Program-made: the position numbers and the translations under genes | Notes under the pieces: generated by a model | Told to the model about the DNA's origin: nothing | The model's input: the letters and a program-made list of their open reading frames with translations, nothing else | The model's database searches: none | IMG/VR virus record: IMGVR_UViG_3300021420_000021 | Location: 30,267-94,266 of that record | DNA length: 64,000 bases | Reading direction: 5' to 3' (one strand) | Source: a virus | Shown here: positions 1 through 6,687 of the stretch, piece after piece | How positions within the stretch are numbered: position 1 is the stretch's first letter | Layout of the letters: each line of letters opens with the position of its first letter

Positions 1-106
1 CGACAATTTGGAAGACCTTGTAAAGAACTTATGATACAGTCCGATCTCATGGGCGACCATGAGTGCGATTCTAGTGGAAACTAGAAATCCTAAACAATAA
101 TACCAG
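1..106 (+). ncRNA. 3' end of a putative group I intron
   Basis: All three forward frames are closed by stops in this stretch, while the capsid-like reading frame opens just after it. Visible elements: a P7-like segment TGATACAGTCC (32-42), resembling the conserved AAGATATAGTCC of phage group I introns; a perfect 7-bp hairpin 46-52/57-63 capped by the GNRA tetraloop GCGA; and a second perfect 7-bp hairpin 69-75/80-86 capped by GGAA. GNRA-capped P9-type hairpins after P7 are usual in group I introns. The 3' splice site should follow a G; 106, 109, 110, 115 and 120 are candidates. The 5' part lies outside the window, so the class is inferred. Confidence 0.5.
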
Positions 107-120
107 TTGGACAAGCTAAG

Positions 121-498
121 ATGGACGAACTCGTCTCGGTCGATTTGACCGAAGTTATCGAGTTGCCGTCTAGCGGAGTGCAATTCTTTCAGACTAACCT
201 AGTCACTCAAAGTAACAATTACAAGTCTGTTGCTGGACTTGTAGGTCTTCGGACTTACATTTTTGGCAGAGACGGCGTATTTGCTATCAATCTAGGTGCA
301 AAAGGCGACACTGGCTATGGTGATGGCGAGTGGCGGAATATAGAATGCAATATTATGCAGAACGTTGCACCGACCGTCGCGGACCCCGAAGGCCTCATAC
401 CGGGATGGACTTCTTACAGAGTTCATTTCACCACGAGCCTCGGACCCGATACTACGATTCGGCAGAGACAAATTGATGCCGCTTCAGCCATAAGCTAA
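121..498 (+). CDS. Major capsid-like protein, C-terminal exon (partial)
   Basis: 125 codons remain from the first ATG; the true exon probably begins at 107-121 after the intron-like element. The pattern YIFGRDGVFAINLG, then DPEGLIPGW, then a terminal TTIRQRQIDA resembles the end of N4-gp56-type coat proteins (a GxxAfgvvxl strand, a DPLxQrxxxGWK segment, a final beta strand). No SD precedes ATG 121, which supports its being an exon and not a gene start. It heads the virion gene block, where a capsid gene is expected. The capsid assignment rests on pattern recall only. Confidence 0.45.
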   Translation: MDELVSVDLTEVIELPSSGVQFFQTNLVTQSNNYKSVAGLVGLRTYIFGRDGVFAINLGAKGDTGYGDGEWRNIECNIMQNVAPTVADPEGLIPGWTSYRVHFTTSLGPDTTIRQRQIDAASAIS

Positions 499-522
499 AC
501 AAAATAAAGGACTTAAATGTTC

Positions 523-551
523 TTGACTTGTTTGATGTTGTGTGGTAAAGT
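523..551 (+). promoter_or_regulatory. Sigma70-like promoter for the endonuclease VII gene
   Basis: TTGACT (523-528), 17-bp spacer, TAAAGT (546-551). Transcription would start near 558, so the transcript would begin with the structured leader at 575-625. The same -10 hexamer and spacing recur at 24955-24983. Confidence 0.6.
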
Positions 552-574
552 AGTACAGATGTAAATTTCGATAG

Positions 575-625
575 GGGTAGGGTGCCGCAATCACCTTACC
601 CTGATTCGATAGCTCTATTGCGGAG
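575..625 (+). promoter_or_regulatory. SD-sequestering hairpin/pseudoknot leader
   Basis: Stem 575-584 (GGGTAGGGTG) pairs with 592-601 (CACCTTACCC), one G-U. The 7-nt loop 585-591 (CCGCAAT) is fully complementary to 617-623 (ATTGCGG), whose last bases are the first part of the SD of the gene starting at 636. Pairing would hide the ribosome-binding site. The architecture matches the leader at 4694-4735, with different bases in both helices. Confidence 0.6.
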
Positions 626-635
626 AGAAAATAAC

Positions 636-1220
636 ATGTTTGAAAAAGGCAATACTTTTAGTCAAGGCCGAAAAATTGGTTCGCACAGTGAACAAGAAAT
701 TCAAGCTTTAAAAGAACGCAATGCCGCCCGAAAGGGTCAACCTATCACATCTGAGAAAATGTTAGCCGCTTCGCGAGCGGGGTGCAAAGCAATGAACGCT
801 GTTAGGCACTTAAAAGCAGGCCATATTTTAGAAAATGTTGATTCTGTCGCCCTTACAGGTGATTGTCACATTTGTGGTCAAGTGCCGATTAAGGTAATGA
901 AGCATAGAGCGAATGGCGCTTTACGCGATCAATATTTATGTTGGGTTGGAACTCGTTGCAGAGAGACAGACGGAGCACCTGCCAAAGTCGCGTATAAGAA
1001 TCAAGCATTAGAGATGTGGAACAATCAACATGGCAATTGTGCTTTGTGTTACAAATACATGGTTCGCGCAGGAAACACCAACGAAGGTGCAACGTTAGAT
1101 CATTGTCACACGACCGGATTTATACGCGGCTTTATTCATCAAGGCTGCAATAAAGGTTTGGGTCACTTTTTAGACGACCCTGAAGTTTTAAAAATGGCTG
1201 CTGAGTATTTACTTAGATAG
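636..1220 (+). CDS. Endonuclease VII-type HNH endonuclease, probably homing
   Basis: 194 residues from ATG 636, preceded by GGAGAGAA; an upstream in-frame GTG (582) lies inside the leader hairpin and is unlikely. The C-terminal half has paired cysteines (CHICG; CALC) and the recombination endonuclease VII signature LDHCHTTGFIRGFIH followed by CNKGLG and a short helix (LKMAAEYL). The His-His-Asn set is the betabetaalpha-metal catalytic site and the Cys pairs bind structural zinc. It would cut DNA, most likely as a free-standing homing enzyme, since it sits just downstream of an intron-split gene and has its own promoter and repressive leader. A Holliday-junction role is possible but less likely. 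Confidence 0.8.
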   Translation: MFEKGNTFSQGRKIGSHSEQEIQALKERNAARKGQPITSEKMLAASRAGCKAMNAVRHLKAGHILENVDSVALTGDCHICGQVPIKVMKHRANGALRDQYLCWVGTRCRETDGAPAKVAYKNQALEMWNNQHGNCALCYKYMVRAGNTNEGATLDHCHTTGFIRGFIHQGCNKGLGHFLDDPEVLKMAAEYLLR

Positions 1221-1240
1221 CCGGAAAAGGAACATGAATT

Positions 1241-2464
1241 ATGCCTATCCCCGCACAAACAACGGGTCTTGGAACCGCCGTCGCAGTCACGTTGGCGGGA
1301 ACTGGAGTCATACAGGAAAAGACACCTGTTGCTGGAACTCAAGGAATTTCGCACTACAATGTAACTCTGTCTTTGTCCGGGACCGGATTTCCGAGCACTG
1401 TCGCGGTCAGTGCTTCGACCATTGACGTTGCTGGAAACGTCGTTAGTAATGGCGGCGCTTCAGGATCGACGCAATTGGGCGCAGCCGCCGCAGCTTATGC
1501 TATTCTTGCCGCTGCTGGAATTACTAATACTGGCGCGACTGTCATTTCTGGCGGAAATATCGGTTCGTATCCGACTGCAACTGAAACCGGATTTACCGGG
1601 GCAAATTTTGTTCCTCCGGCGACGACTGATAACGCTGATGCACAAGCAGGACTCGCCGCCGCTTTGGTAACATATAACGCGCTATCGGCTTTGACTTTTA
1701 CGTCTTTGTCCGCGTCTTCGGCCAATTTAAGCACTCTTGGTAACGGAAGTACAGCTTCGACTTATACCGCAGGTAATTATTCTGCTGGCACAAGTATGGA
1801 CATTCCGACGAGTATTACTCTTGACGCGCAAGGTAATCCCGGCGCGGTATTTATATTTAAAGCCGGATCGACACTGACTCTCGAATCTAACGCGTCTGTT
1901 CTTCTTGTCAACGGCGCTCAAGCCGCGAACGTTTATTGGCTGGTCGGTAGTTCATTTACTTCGATCTTTGGAACTGTGTCCGTCATGAACGGAAATATTC
2001 TTGCCAATACAAGTATTACTCTTGGCGGTGGCGTCCTGAATGGCCGAGCGCTCGCCGGAATTGTGACTTCATCTGGCGCAGTTACAATTGCGACTGCCGA
2101 AGCAATTACAGTTCCCGGATTTTCGCAAAGCACAGCTTCAGGAATGAACGCAGTTAGTTATAATGCATGGCCGCGTTTGGTTGGCGGCGTTACACAGACT
2201 CGCGATGGTGTGACTCGTAATGCGCAAGATGTCACTGTTTCTTATCCGGCTCCGACTTCAGGTCCGGGCGGCGTTGCTGATGTGTCAGATGTCAATAATC
2301 CATTCCTTGTTACCGCGTATCGTGTCGGTCAAGCGTGGGTCGAATTCTTTTCTCCAACTTTCGGAAATTCCGAACCATTGGCGACAGATATTGAGTCGAA
2401 TTTGACCGAAGGTTTTCCGACCGATAAGATACAGGCCCAACTTTTAGTAAACGTCGTGAAGTAG
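1241..2464 (+). CDS. Virion Ig-like protein carrying an ice-binding-like (DUF3494) domain
   Basis: 407 residues. Residues 1-~75 and ~293-407 match in pattern the two following genes (TGV..., DVAGN, and a closing strand before VNVVK), so they form one Ig/BIG2-like unit. Residues ~79-292 form a complete DUF3494 (ice-binding protein-like, PF11999) domain: AGITNTG at the N-terminus, IFKAGSTL, NVYWLVG and ILANTSITLGGGVLNGRALAG at the C-terminus. DUF3494 proteins fold as a beta solenoid with a long helix and are best known as antifreeze or adhesion proteins. Inside a virion gene block it is most likely displayed on the capsid or tail surface. Ice binding itself is not shown; the domain could bind surfaces or glycans. 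Confidence 0.85.
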   Translation: MPIPAQTTGLGTAVAVTLAGTGVIQEKTPVAGTQGISHYNVTLSLSGTGFPSTVAVSASTIDVAGNVVSNGGASGSTQLGAAAAAYAILAAAGITNTGATVISGGNIGSYPTATETGFTGANFVPPATTDNADAQAGLAAALVTYNALSALTFTSLSASSANLSTLGNGSTASTYTAGNYSAGTSMDIPTSITLDAQGNPGAVFIFKAGSTLTLESNASVLLVNGAQAANVYWLVGSSFTSIFGTVSVMNGNILANTSITLGGGVLNGRALAGIVTSSGAVTIATAEAITVPGFSQSTASGMNAVSYNAWPRLVGGVTQTRDGVTRNAQDVTVSYPAPTSGPGGVADVSDVNNPFLVTAYRVGQAWVEFFSPTFGNSEPLATDIESNLTEGFPTDKIQAQLLVNVVK

Positions 2465-2483
2465 TTTAAAGAAAAGAGAAATC

Positions 2484-3041
2484 ATGTCTAATCCAGTTCC
2501 TCCCCATAATCCTACTGACGGATTGTCGTCTGCGTGTTTTGTGCAGCTATCAGGCACAGGCGTTATTGTCGATCCGAAGCAGACAAGACCGCCGTCTGCT
2601 AATTACCCAAATGCAGGACATTATGAAGTTACTTTGAGTGTTTCTGGCGCAAATGGTTTAGCGTCTTCTGTCGTTATAACACCATCACTTGTTGATGTGT
2701 CTAATACAGCGTATGCTTCGACTGCTGCGTCTTGGGTTTATCGGTCGTATAACGATCCTCAAGTAACCGAAGCAAGTCTTCCAACAGGACCGGGAAATCC
2801 GACTAATCTTGCGCCGAAGCCGACGCAGACTGCGAAACTTGCGTCTGTTAGCGCATCTGGAGCATCAACAGTAACCGTCACTGCGCTGTCTCCGGGCAAA
2901 GCAATTGTATCCGCAATTTACCCCACCTTCGATAACGCAGAAGGAAATGTTACAGTTGGCAATCTTGGCGGACCCTTGGCCGGAACTACAGTGCCGAAAG
3001 ATTATATTTTTTCATTTCTCGATGTAAAAATATTTCCGTAA
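2484..3041 (+). CDS. Ig-like virion/decoration protein
   Basis: 185 residues, SD AGAGAA. Beta-rich, with a LSGTGVI opening, a TVTVTALSPGKAIVSA segment typical of BIG2-type Ig folds and a terminal beta strand. It is a paralogue of the outer parts of the gene upstream and of the gene downstream (18-bp gap). Position behind the capsid-like gene suggests a head decoration or neck-associated surface protein. No enzyme motif is visible. Confidence 0.6.
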   Translation: MSNPVPPHNPTDGLSSACFVQLSGTGVIVDPKQTRPPSANYPNAGHYEVTLSVSGANGLASSVVITPSLVDVSNTAYASTAASWVYRSYNDPQVTEASLPTGPGNPTNLAPKPTQTAKLASVSASGASTVTVTALSPGKAIVSAIYPTFDNAEGNVTVGNLGGPLAGTTVPKDYIFSFLDVKIFP

Positions 3042-3059
3042 ATTTAGCAGAAAGGTATT

Positions 3060-3647
3060 ATGCCGCCTCTTTTTCCAAGTTCGCAGAACAGCTTAAATTA
3101 TACAACGGGCGTAGGAATTCCGGCCCGAGTTGCCCTTAGTGGGACCGCAGCCGGAGGTAATAGTGTGACACAGCAACAGTCCGCCACGATTGACGGAACT
3201 TCGTATGTTGTTCTTCAAATGCGTGGTCCTGAATACTATCTTCTGATGACTTTGCCGTCTGATACGTGTCAATTGAGTGCCGGGATTGTAGATGTCGCTG
3301 GCAATGCGAGCACGGTTGATGCGAGTAATACGTTTACTTATACATCGTGGAACGCGAGTTCGGTCGTATTATCGATGTCGAATACTGGAAGTGCATCAGG
3401 ATCGGAGTTCGTATCTTTTTCTGCCGCAAATATGGGTACAGGCTGGATGCCTTCGAATCTGGCATGGGAAAGTAAAGTTGTAACTATCTCTTCGTCTGGT
3501 TTGATTACTGCGAACGCAAAAGGCCATGCGGTAGTGGAGTGTCGCTACCCCTTAAGTAAAGCATCGAACAATCCCGTTACGAATGGTTTAAATACGACAG
3601 ACAACCCACAATTTATTGCGGCATTGCTTGTAATTCGAGTCAATTAA
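3060..3647 (+). CDS. Ig-like virion/decoration protein
   Basis: 195 residues, SD GAAAGG. Third member of the tandem family; the stretch VVTISSSGLITANAKGHAVV is a recognisable BIG2-like strand pair (value, then 'always changing' strand). The C-terminus IAALLVIRVN aligns in pattern with the ends of the two preceding proteins. Likely exposed on the virion; function inferred from position only. Confidence 0.6.
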   Translation: MPPLFPSSQNSLNYTTGVGIPARVALSGTAAGGNSVTQQQSATIDGTSYVVLQMRGPEYYLLMTLPSDTCQLSAGIVDVAGNASTVDASNTFTYTSWNASSVVLSMSNTGSASGSEFVSFSAANMGTGWMPSNLAWESKVVTISSSGLITANAKGHAVVECRYPLSKASNNPVTNGLNTTDNPQFIAALLVIRVN

Positions 3648-3673
3648 TTATACATGATATAATAGGAGGAACT

Positions 3674-3991
3674 ATGTCTGATGATCGGAACTATATTGCT
3701 AGTTTAGAAGAGGCGCTCGAAGATATCACTGAAGATAATCTTAGATTGCGCAACACAAACAGAATTCTCCGGGCCGTAAATTCAGGACTTCGGTCGAAAC
3801 TTGAAATCGCGCATAAGAACGACGAAGAGTTTGTTTCGGCGTGTCAATGGGATGAAGAAATCGACGCTCGCGCCGCACAAATTGATTCAGAATCTGACTC
3901 GACAGGATATGTCGAGTATGTCGAAGAGAAATCTGACTATCCGCAAGGATTTCAAGAATATTGGGGAATTGGCAACACAAGTTATACGTAA
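3674..3991 (+). CDS. Small acidic coiled-coil protein
   Basis: 105 residues with a strong SD (AGGAGGA). Residues 8-60 are heptad-like (leucines in LEEALEDITEDNLRLR), followed by an acidic tail rich in Asp, Glu and Tyr. I do not recognise the family. It ends the Ig-like block and is followed by a 77-bp structured gap. Confidence 0.55.
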   Translation: MSDDRNYIASLEEALEDITEDNLRLRNTNRILRAVNSGLRSKLEIAHKNDEEFVSACQWDEEIDARAAQIDSESDSTGYVEYVEEKSDYPQGFQEYWGIGNTSYT

Positions 3992-4006
3992 TTAAGTGAA
4001 CAAGGT

Positions 4007-4064
4007 TAAGAAAAAGTGGATTACTATTTCTTAGTCTAATCGGACGGACGGTCTAGAACGACCG
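4007..4064 (+). other. Structured intergenic RNA candidate
   Basis: A perfect 7-bp stem TAAGAAA (4007-4013)/TTTCTTA (4027-4033) has a 13-nt loop whose GATTA (4019-4023) is complementary to TAATC (4037-4041), a possible pseudoknot. A second hairpin CGGTC (4049-4053)/GACCG (4060-4064) follows, just ahead of a small ORF. No convincing promoter is seen. Confidence 0.3.
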
Positions 4065-4068
4065 CGAG

Positions 4069-4191
4069 ATGTTAGTCGTTGTTGCGCCTGATCCGCGCAA
4101 AGAGACGCTGATTTCACTAGTGCAAGGGCTTCTCTGGGAGCCTGAACCGGAGGAGCACAAGCACTACAATTTAAACGGAGGAGGAAAATGA
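4069..4191 (+). CDS. Possible 40-residue protein
   Basis: ATG with a weak SD (GCGAG); a stop lies just upstream in frame at 4054. The reading frame crosses the otherwise empty gap and its TGA overlaps the next ATG as ATGA, the coupling used throughout this genome. The product begins MLVVVAPDPRKETL and is acidic later. No family recognised; it may also be a gene remnant. Confidence 0.3.
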   Translation: MLVVVAPDPRKETLISLVQGLLWEPEPEEHKHYNLNGGGK

Positions 4192-4667
4192 AGTTACTAA
4201 ACCGTATTAGAACTTGGTTGCTTTATAAGTTATGGAAGCCAAAGGATAAATCACCCGAAGAACTAGAGTTTGCGAGAGAAAAAGGTAAGATTTTAACTCA
4301 GCAAAAACAATGGGATGATCAAAGACATGTCGGATGTTCACACCTTAAAGGCGGGAATGTAGGGAACGTGTTTGGCGGCGATTTCAGTAAGTTTGCCCAA
4401 GGTTGGTATAACGGACAAAATGGGCAATACGCAGTAATCAAGCATCAGATGGCGAATGGCGATATTTATGTAAACTGTTTACGATGCGGTAAGAAGTGGA
4501 AAAAGCCAATAAGATCGTCATTTAAGAAAGAACAAGATTACTTAATAGCTCTTGCAGAGTACGAAACTGCTGTGAAGTTTCCTACGAATAATAGCATGTC
4601 TACATCGATTCAATTACGATTTTCTGACAATGGCGAAGCGCATCGTAAAGCGATAGAGAATAGTTAA
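4188..4667 (+). CDS. Zinc-ribbon-like phage protein, paralogue of 5936-6577
   Basis: 159 residues, strong SD (GGAGGAGG). An N-terminal basic helix (MKLLNRIRTWLLYKLW) may touch membrane or nucleic acid. The core has CSHLKGG, YAVIKHQMANGDIYVNC and CLRCGKKW, i.e. a Cys-x-His plus Cys-x2-Cys set that could bind one zinc, then a TNNSMSTSIQLRF segment. The same core, with the same spacing, is in the gene at 5936, so the two arose by duplication; an HNH gene and another gene now separate them. Function unknown. Confidence 0.6.
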   Translation: MKLLNRIRTWLLYKLWKPKDKSPEELEFAREKGKILTQQKQWDDQRHVGCSHLKGGNVGNVFGGDFSKFAQGWYNGQNGQYAVIKHQMANGDIYVNCLRCGKKWKKPIRSSFKKEQDYLIALAEYETAVKFPTNNSMSTSIQLRFSDNGEAHRKAIENS

Positions 4668-4693
4668 ATTTCGCAGTGTCATGAACTGTGAAC

Positions 4694-4735
4694 GGGCGAT
4701 AGCCTTCTACTATCGCCCACTCTTTAGAAGGGAGA
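4694..4735 (+). promoter_or_regulatory. SD-sequestering hairpin/pseudoknot leader (second copy)
   Basis: A perfect 9-bp stem GGGCGATAG (4694-4702)/CTATCGCCC (4710-4718) encloses the 7-nt loop CCTTCTA (4703-4709), which is fully complementary to TAGAAGG (4725-4731). That segment runs into the SD of the HNH gene starting at 4741. It shares the layout of 575-625 and the flank GGAGAGAA, while both helices differ in sequence. Confidence 0.6.
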
Positions 4736-4740
4736 GAAGT

Positions 4741-5280
4741 ATGCGAATTGAAACAAACATAAGAAGCATTAAAGATTTATCCAACATGAAATTTGGTAGA
4801 TTGATACCGATTATGCCTATTGCAAAAGATAGGTTTAATAAGACGATATGGCTAATGTTGTGCGATTGCGGCAAGACAAAAGCTATAAACAGCGCAAATT
4901 TGAGTTCAAAACATACTCAGAGTTGCGGGTGTTTACGCGATGAGTGTCAGTCTGCGCTTAAACATGGTGCTAGTTGTCGCGGTAAGATAACGCCTGAGTA
5001 TCAAGCTTTTAGAGCGGCGAAAGAACGCTGTACTAACCCAAAGAATAAAGCATATAAATATTATGGCGGAAGAGGAATCGAGTTTCGTTTTGTTAGTTTT
5101 GAAGAGTTTTTTGCGGAGATAGGTTTACGACCCGACGCGATGTCGCTAGATAGGATTGAGGTAAACGGGCATTATGAAAAAGGGAATGTTCGTTGGGCGA
5201 CTCAAAGTCAGCAAGTACAAAATCGTAGATCACAGCCTGAAATTCTTTTACAGTATGCGGCAGCATTAGGAGGAGTGTGA
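4741..5280 (+). CDS. HNH-type homing endonuclease
   Basis: 179 residues from ATG 4741, chosen because AGAAGGGAGAG sits at the right distance; the upstream ATG 4681 would translate the hairpin. An N-terminal zinc-ribbon-like part (CDCGK, CGCLRDEC) precedes the phage HNH-like signature: YYGGRGIEF, then LDRIEVNGHYEKGNVRWAT and Q..NRR. These are the DxxxxxGHY.xxNxRW residues of the fold shared by many mobile phage endonucleases. It separates the two zinc-ribbon paralogues at 4188 and 5936, as expected for an inserted homing gene. Its stop overlaps the next GTG. Confidence 0.8.
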   Translation: MRIETNIRSIKDLSNMKFGRLIPIMPIAKDRFNKTIWLMLCDCGKTKAINSANLSSKHTQSCGCLRDECQSALKHGASCRGKITPEYQAFRAAKERCTNPKNKAYKYYGGRGIEFRFVSFEEFFAEIGLRPDAMSLDRIEVNGHYEKGNVRWATQSQQVQNRRSQPEILLQYAAALGGV

Positions 5281-5951
5281 GTCAACCAACACAAGAGGAG
5301 ATTCAACGTCTTCAGGGAACACGGCTCAATACGGAGAAAGCACCGTGGCAGACGTATTCTGAGGAGTTGGATGTGAAGATGTCGCCAGAGTTAGCGGCAG
5401 AAGTTGCCGACTACAGCACGCGATATCACGACTCAGAATCTAGTAATCAGAATAAAGAAGAATTGGCCCGATGGCAAGAGCAGAATTATGACGCGATGGG
5501 CGAATATCGATGGGCAAGTCCAGAAGAATATGCCGATATTGAAGCTCGAATCGGACGAATTATGCATCACAGCGAATTCGTGACGCGATTGAAGAAGATC
5601 GGCGTTCGATGTGCGTTACGCGATCATCCGCAAACAGATAAATTGACTTTGCTTGTACAACGCGGAAATGATGTTTTAAAGCCATATGAAGTTGGATGTT
5701 GGATAAAGAATGGATTCGCGCCAGAATTTTCAGTCATGGGATTTGATGAGCATGGAGTTCCACTCGCAGAGCGTTACAGGGGTTGGCGCACCGCGATTCT
5801 TCAGCTTATTCTTAAACAAGTATTGACGGAAGAACAAGCGCATAAAGAATTTGGAAGTACAGATCGATGTTGTGCCGGGAGATATAATTCAATACTTCAC
5901 GGCATCAGGAATACAGTAGATAAAGAGGAGGAGCAATGTCAGACGAAGTAA
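5277..5951 (+). CDS. Hypothetical phage protein
   Basis: 224 residues from a GTG overlapping the previous stop (GTGA), with AGGAGGA upstream. Acidic, largely helical N-terminus (~1-90), then a mixed region with KIGVRCALRDH and a C-terminal helix with RCCAGRYNSILHG. It lies between HNH and zinc-ribbon genes and overlaps the next start by 16 nt. I do not recognise the family. Confidence 0.55.
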   Translation: MSQPTQEEIQRLQGTRLNTEKAPWQTYSEELDVKMSPELAAEVADYSTRYHDSESSNQNKEELARWQEQNYDAMGEYRWASPEEYADIEARIGRIMHHSEFVTRLKKIGVRCALRDHPQTDKLTLLVQRGNDVLKPYEVGCWIKNGFAPEFSVMGFDEHGVPLAERYRGWRTAILQLILKQVLTEEQAHKEFGSTDRCCAGRYNSILHGIRNTVDKEEEQCQTK

Positions 5952-6577
5952 AGAAACATTCTGCGACAGAAGAGTTGGCGCAGTTAGACTTACAGATTAA
6001 GCGCGAAGAACTTGAACAGTTGAAATTGTCAAGACAAGAGCGCGAATATTCGATCAAAGATTTGAAAGGAAGACTAGCCGAGCGCGACGTAAAAGAACTT
6101 CAGAAGAAAGAAGATCGTGAAGCGCAAGGCCGGACTTTCGCGCAGCAGAGAGGAACTGACGAAGCTCGTTGGAAGATTTGTACGCATAAAAAGGGCGGAA
6201 ACGTCAGTCAGCGCGATATGCGTGTTCTGAGTACAGGCGGAAACGCCGCGCAATACGCAGTTATGAAGCACCAGATGATTAATGGTGATATTTGGGTCCG
6301 TTGTTTGCGTTGCGGTAAAACTTGGTCGCCGCCGCTGAAATCGAAGTTCTATTTTGATAATCGCGGTAAGCAAGTTCCGGCGCATTCGGGCGAATTTAAC
6401 AAAGACCGTTTTGACGCAGCAGTTCTTGATTATCAACGCGCAGTTGCATTCGAAACGAATAATACGATGTCCGGATCGGTCCAAGTTCGGTTCTCCCGAT
6501 GGGACGAAAAGAGTCAGCAACTCGTTGATGCATCGAAAGACTACGCCGAATCGATTGCCGATACGACATTGCGCTAG
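5936..6577 (+). CDS. Zinc-ribbon-like protein with coiled-coil N-terminus
   Basis: 213 residues, SD GGAGGAG. Residues ~10-65 are a charged coiled coil (Glu/Lys/Arg rich). The C-terminal half repeats the 4188 protein: CTHKKGG, YAVMKHQMINGDIWVRC, CLRCGKTW and TNNTMSGSVQVRFS, with the same candidate zinc ligands. A terminator follows, so it closes this transcription unit. Role unknown; regulation or virion assembly are both possible. Confidence 0.6.
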   Translation: MSDEVKKHSATEELAQLDLQIKREELEQLKLSRQEREYSIKDLKGRLAERDVKELQKKEDREAQGRTFAQQRGTDEARWKICTHKKGGNVSQRDMRVLSTGGNAAQYAVMKHQMINGDIWVRCLRCGKTWSPPLKSKFYFDNRGKQVPAHSGEFNKDRFDAAVLDYQRAVAFETNNTMSGSVQVRFSRWDEKSQQLVDASKDYAESIADTTLR

Positions 6578-6629
6578 AATTAACGTCGCCGCTGAGTGCG
6601 GTTTGCGCCCCTAAAACGGGAACACTCTT

Positions 6630-6668
6630 CGGGCGGGTTTGATTTAAAGATCGCCCGCCCGATTTTTA
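6630..6668 (+). terminator. Rho-independent terminator
   Basis: GC-rich 8-bp stem CGGGCGGG (6630-6637)/CCCGCCCG (6654-6661) followed by ATTTTTAT. It separates the small-gene block from the neck/tail genes. Confidence 0.75.
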
Positions 6669-6687
6669 TATTGTGTAGAAAGTAGAA

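Noticed and set aside
575-625. Pistol or other known self-cleaving ribozyme, or a known riboswitch
   Set aside because: The loop-to-flank pairing resembles pistol topology, but the linker lengths and conserved A-rich residues do not fit, and no known riboswitch consensus is present.
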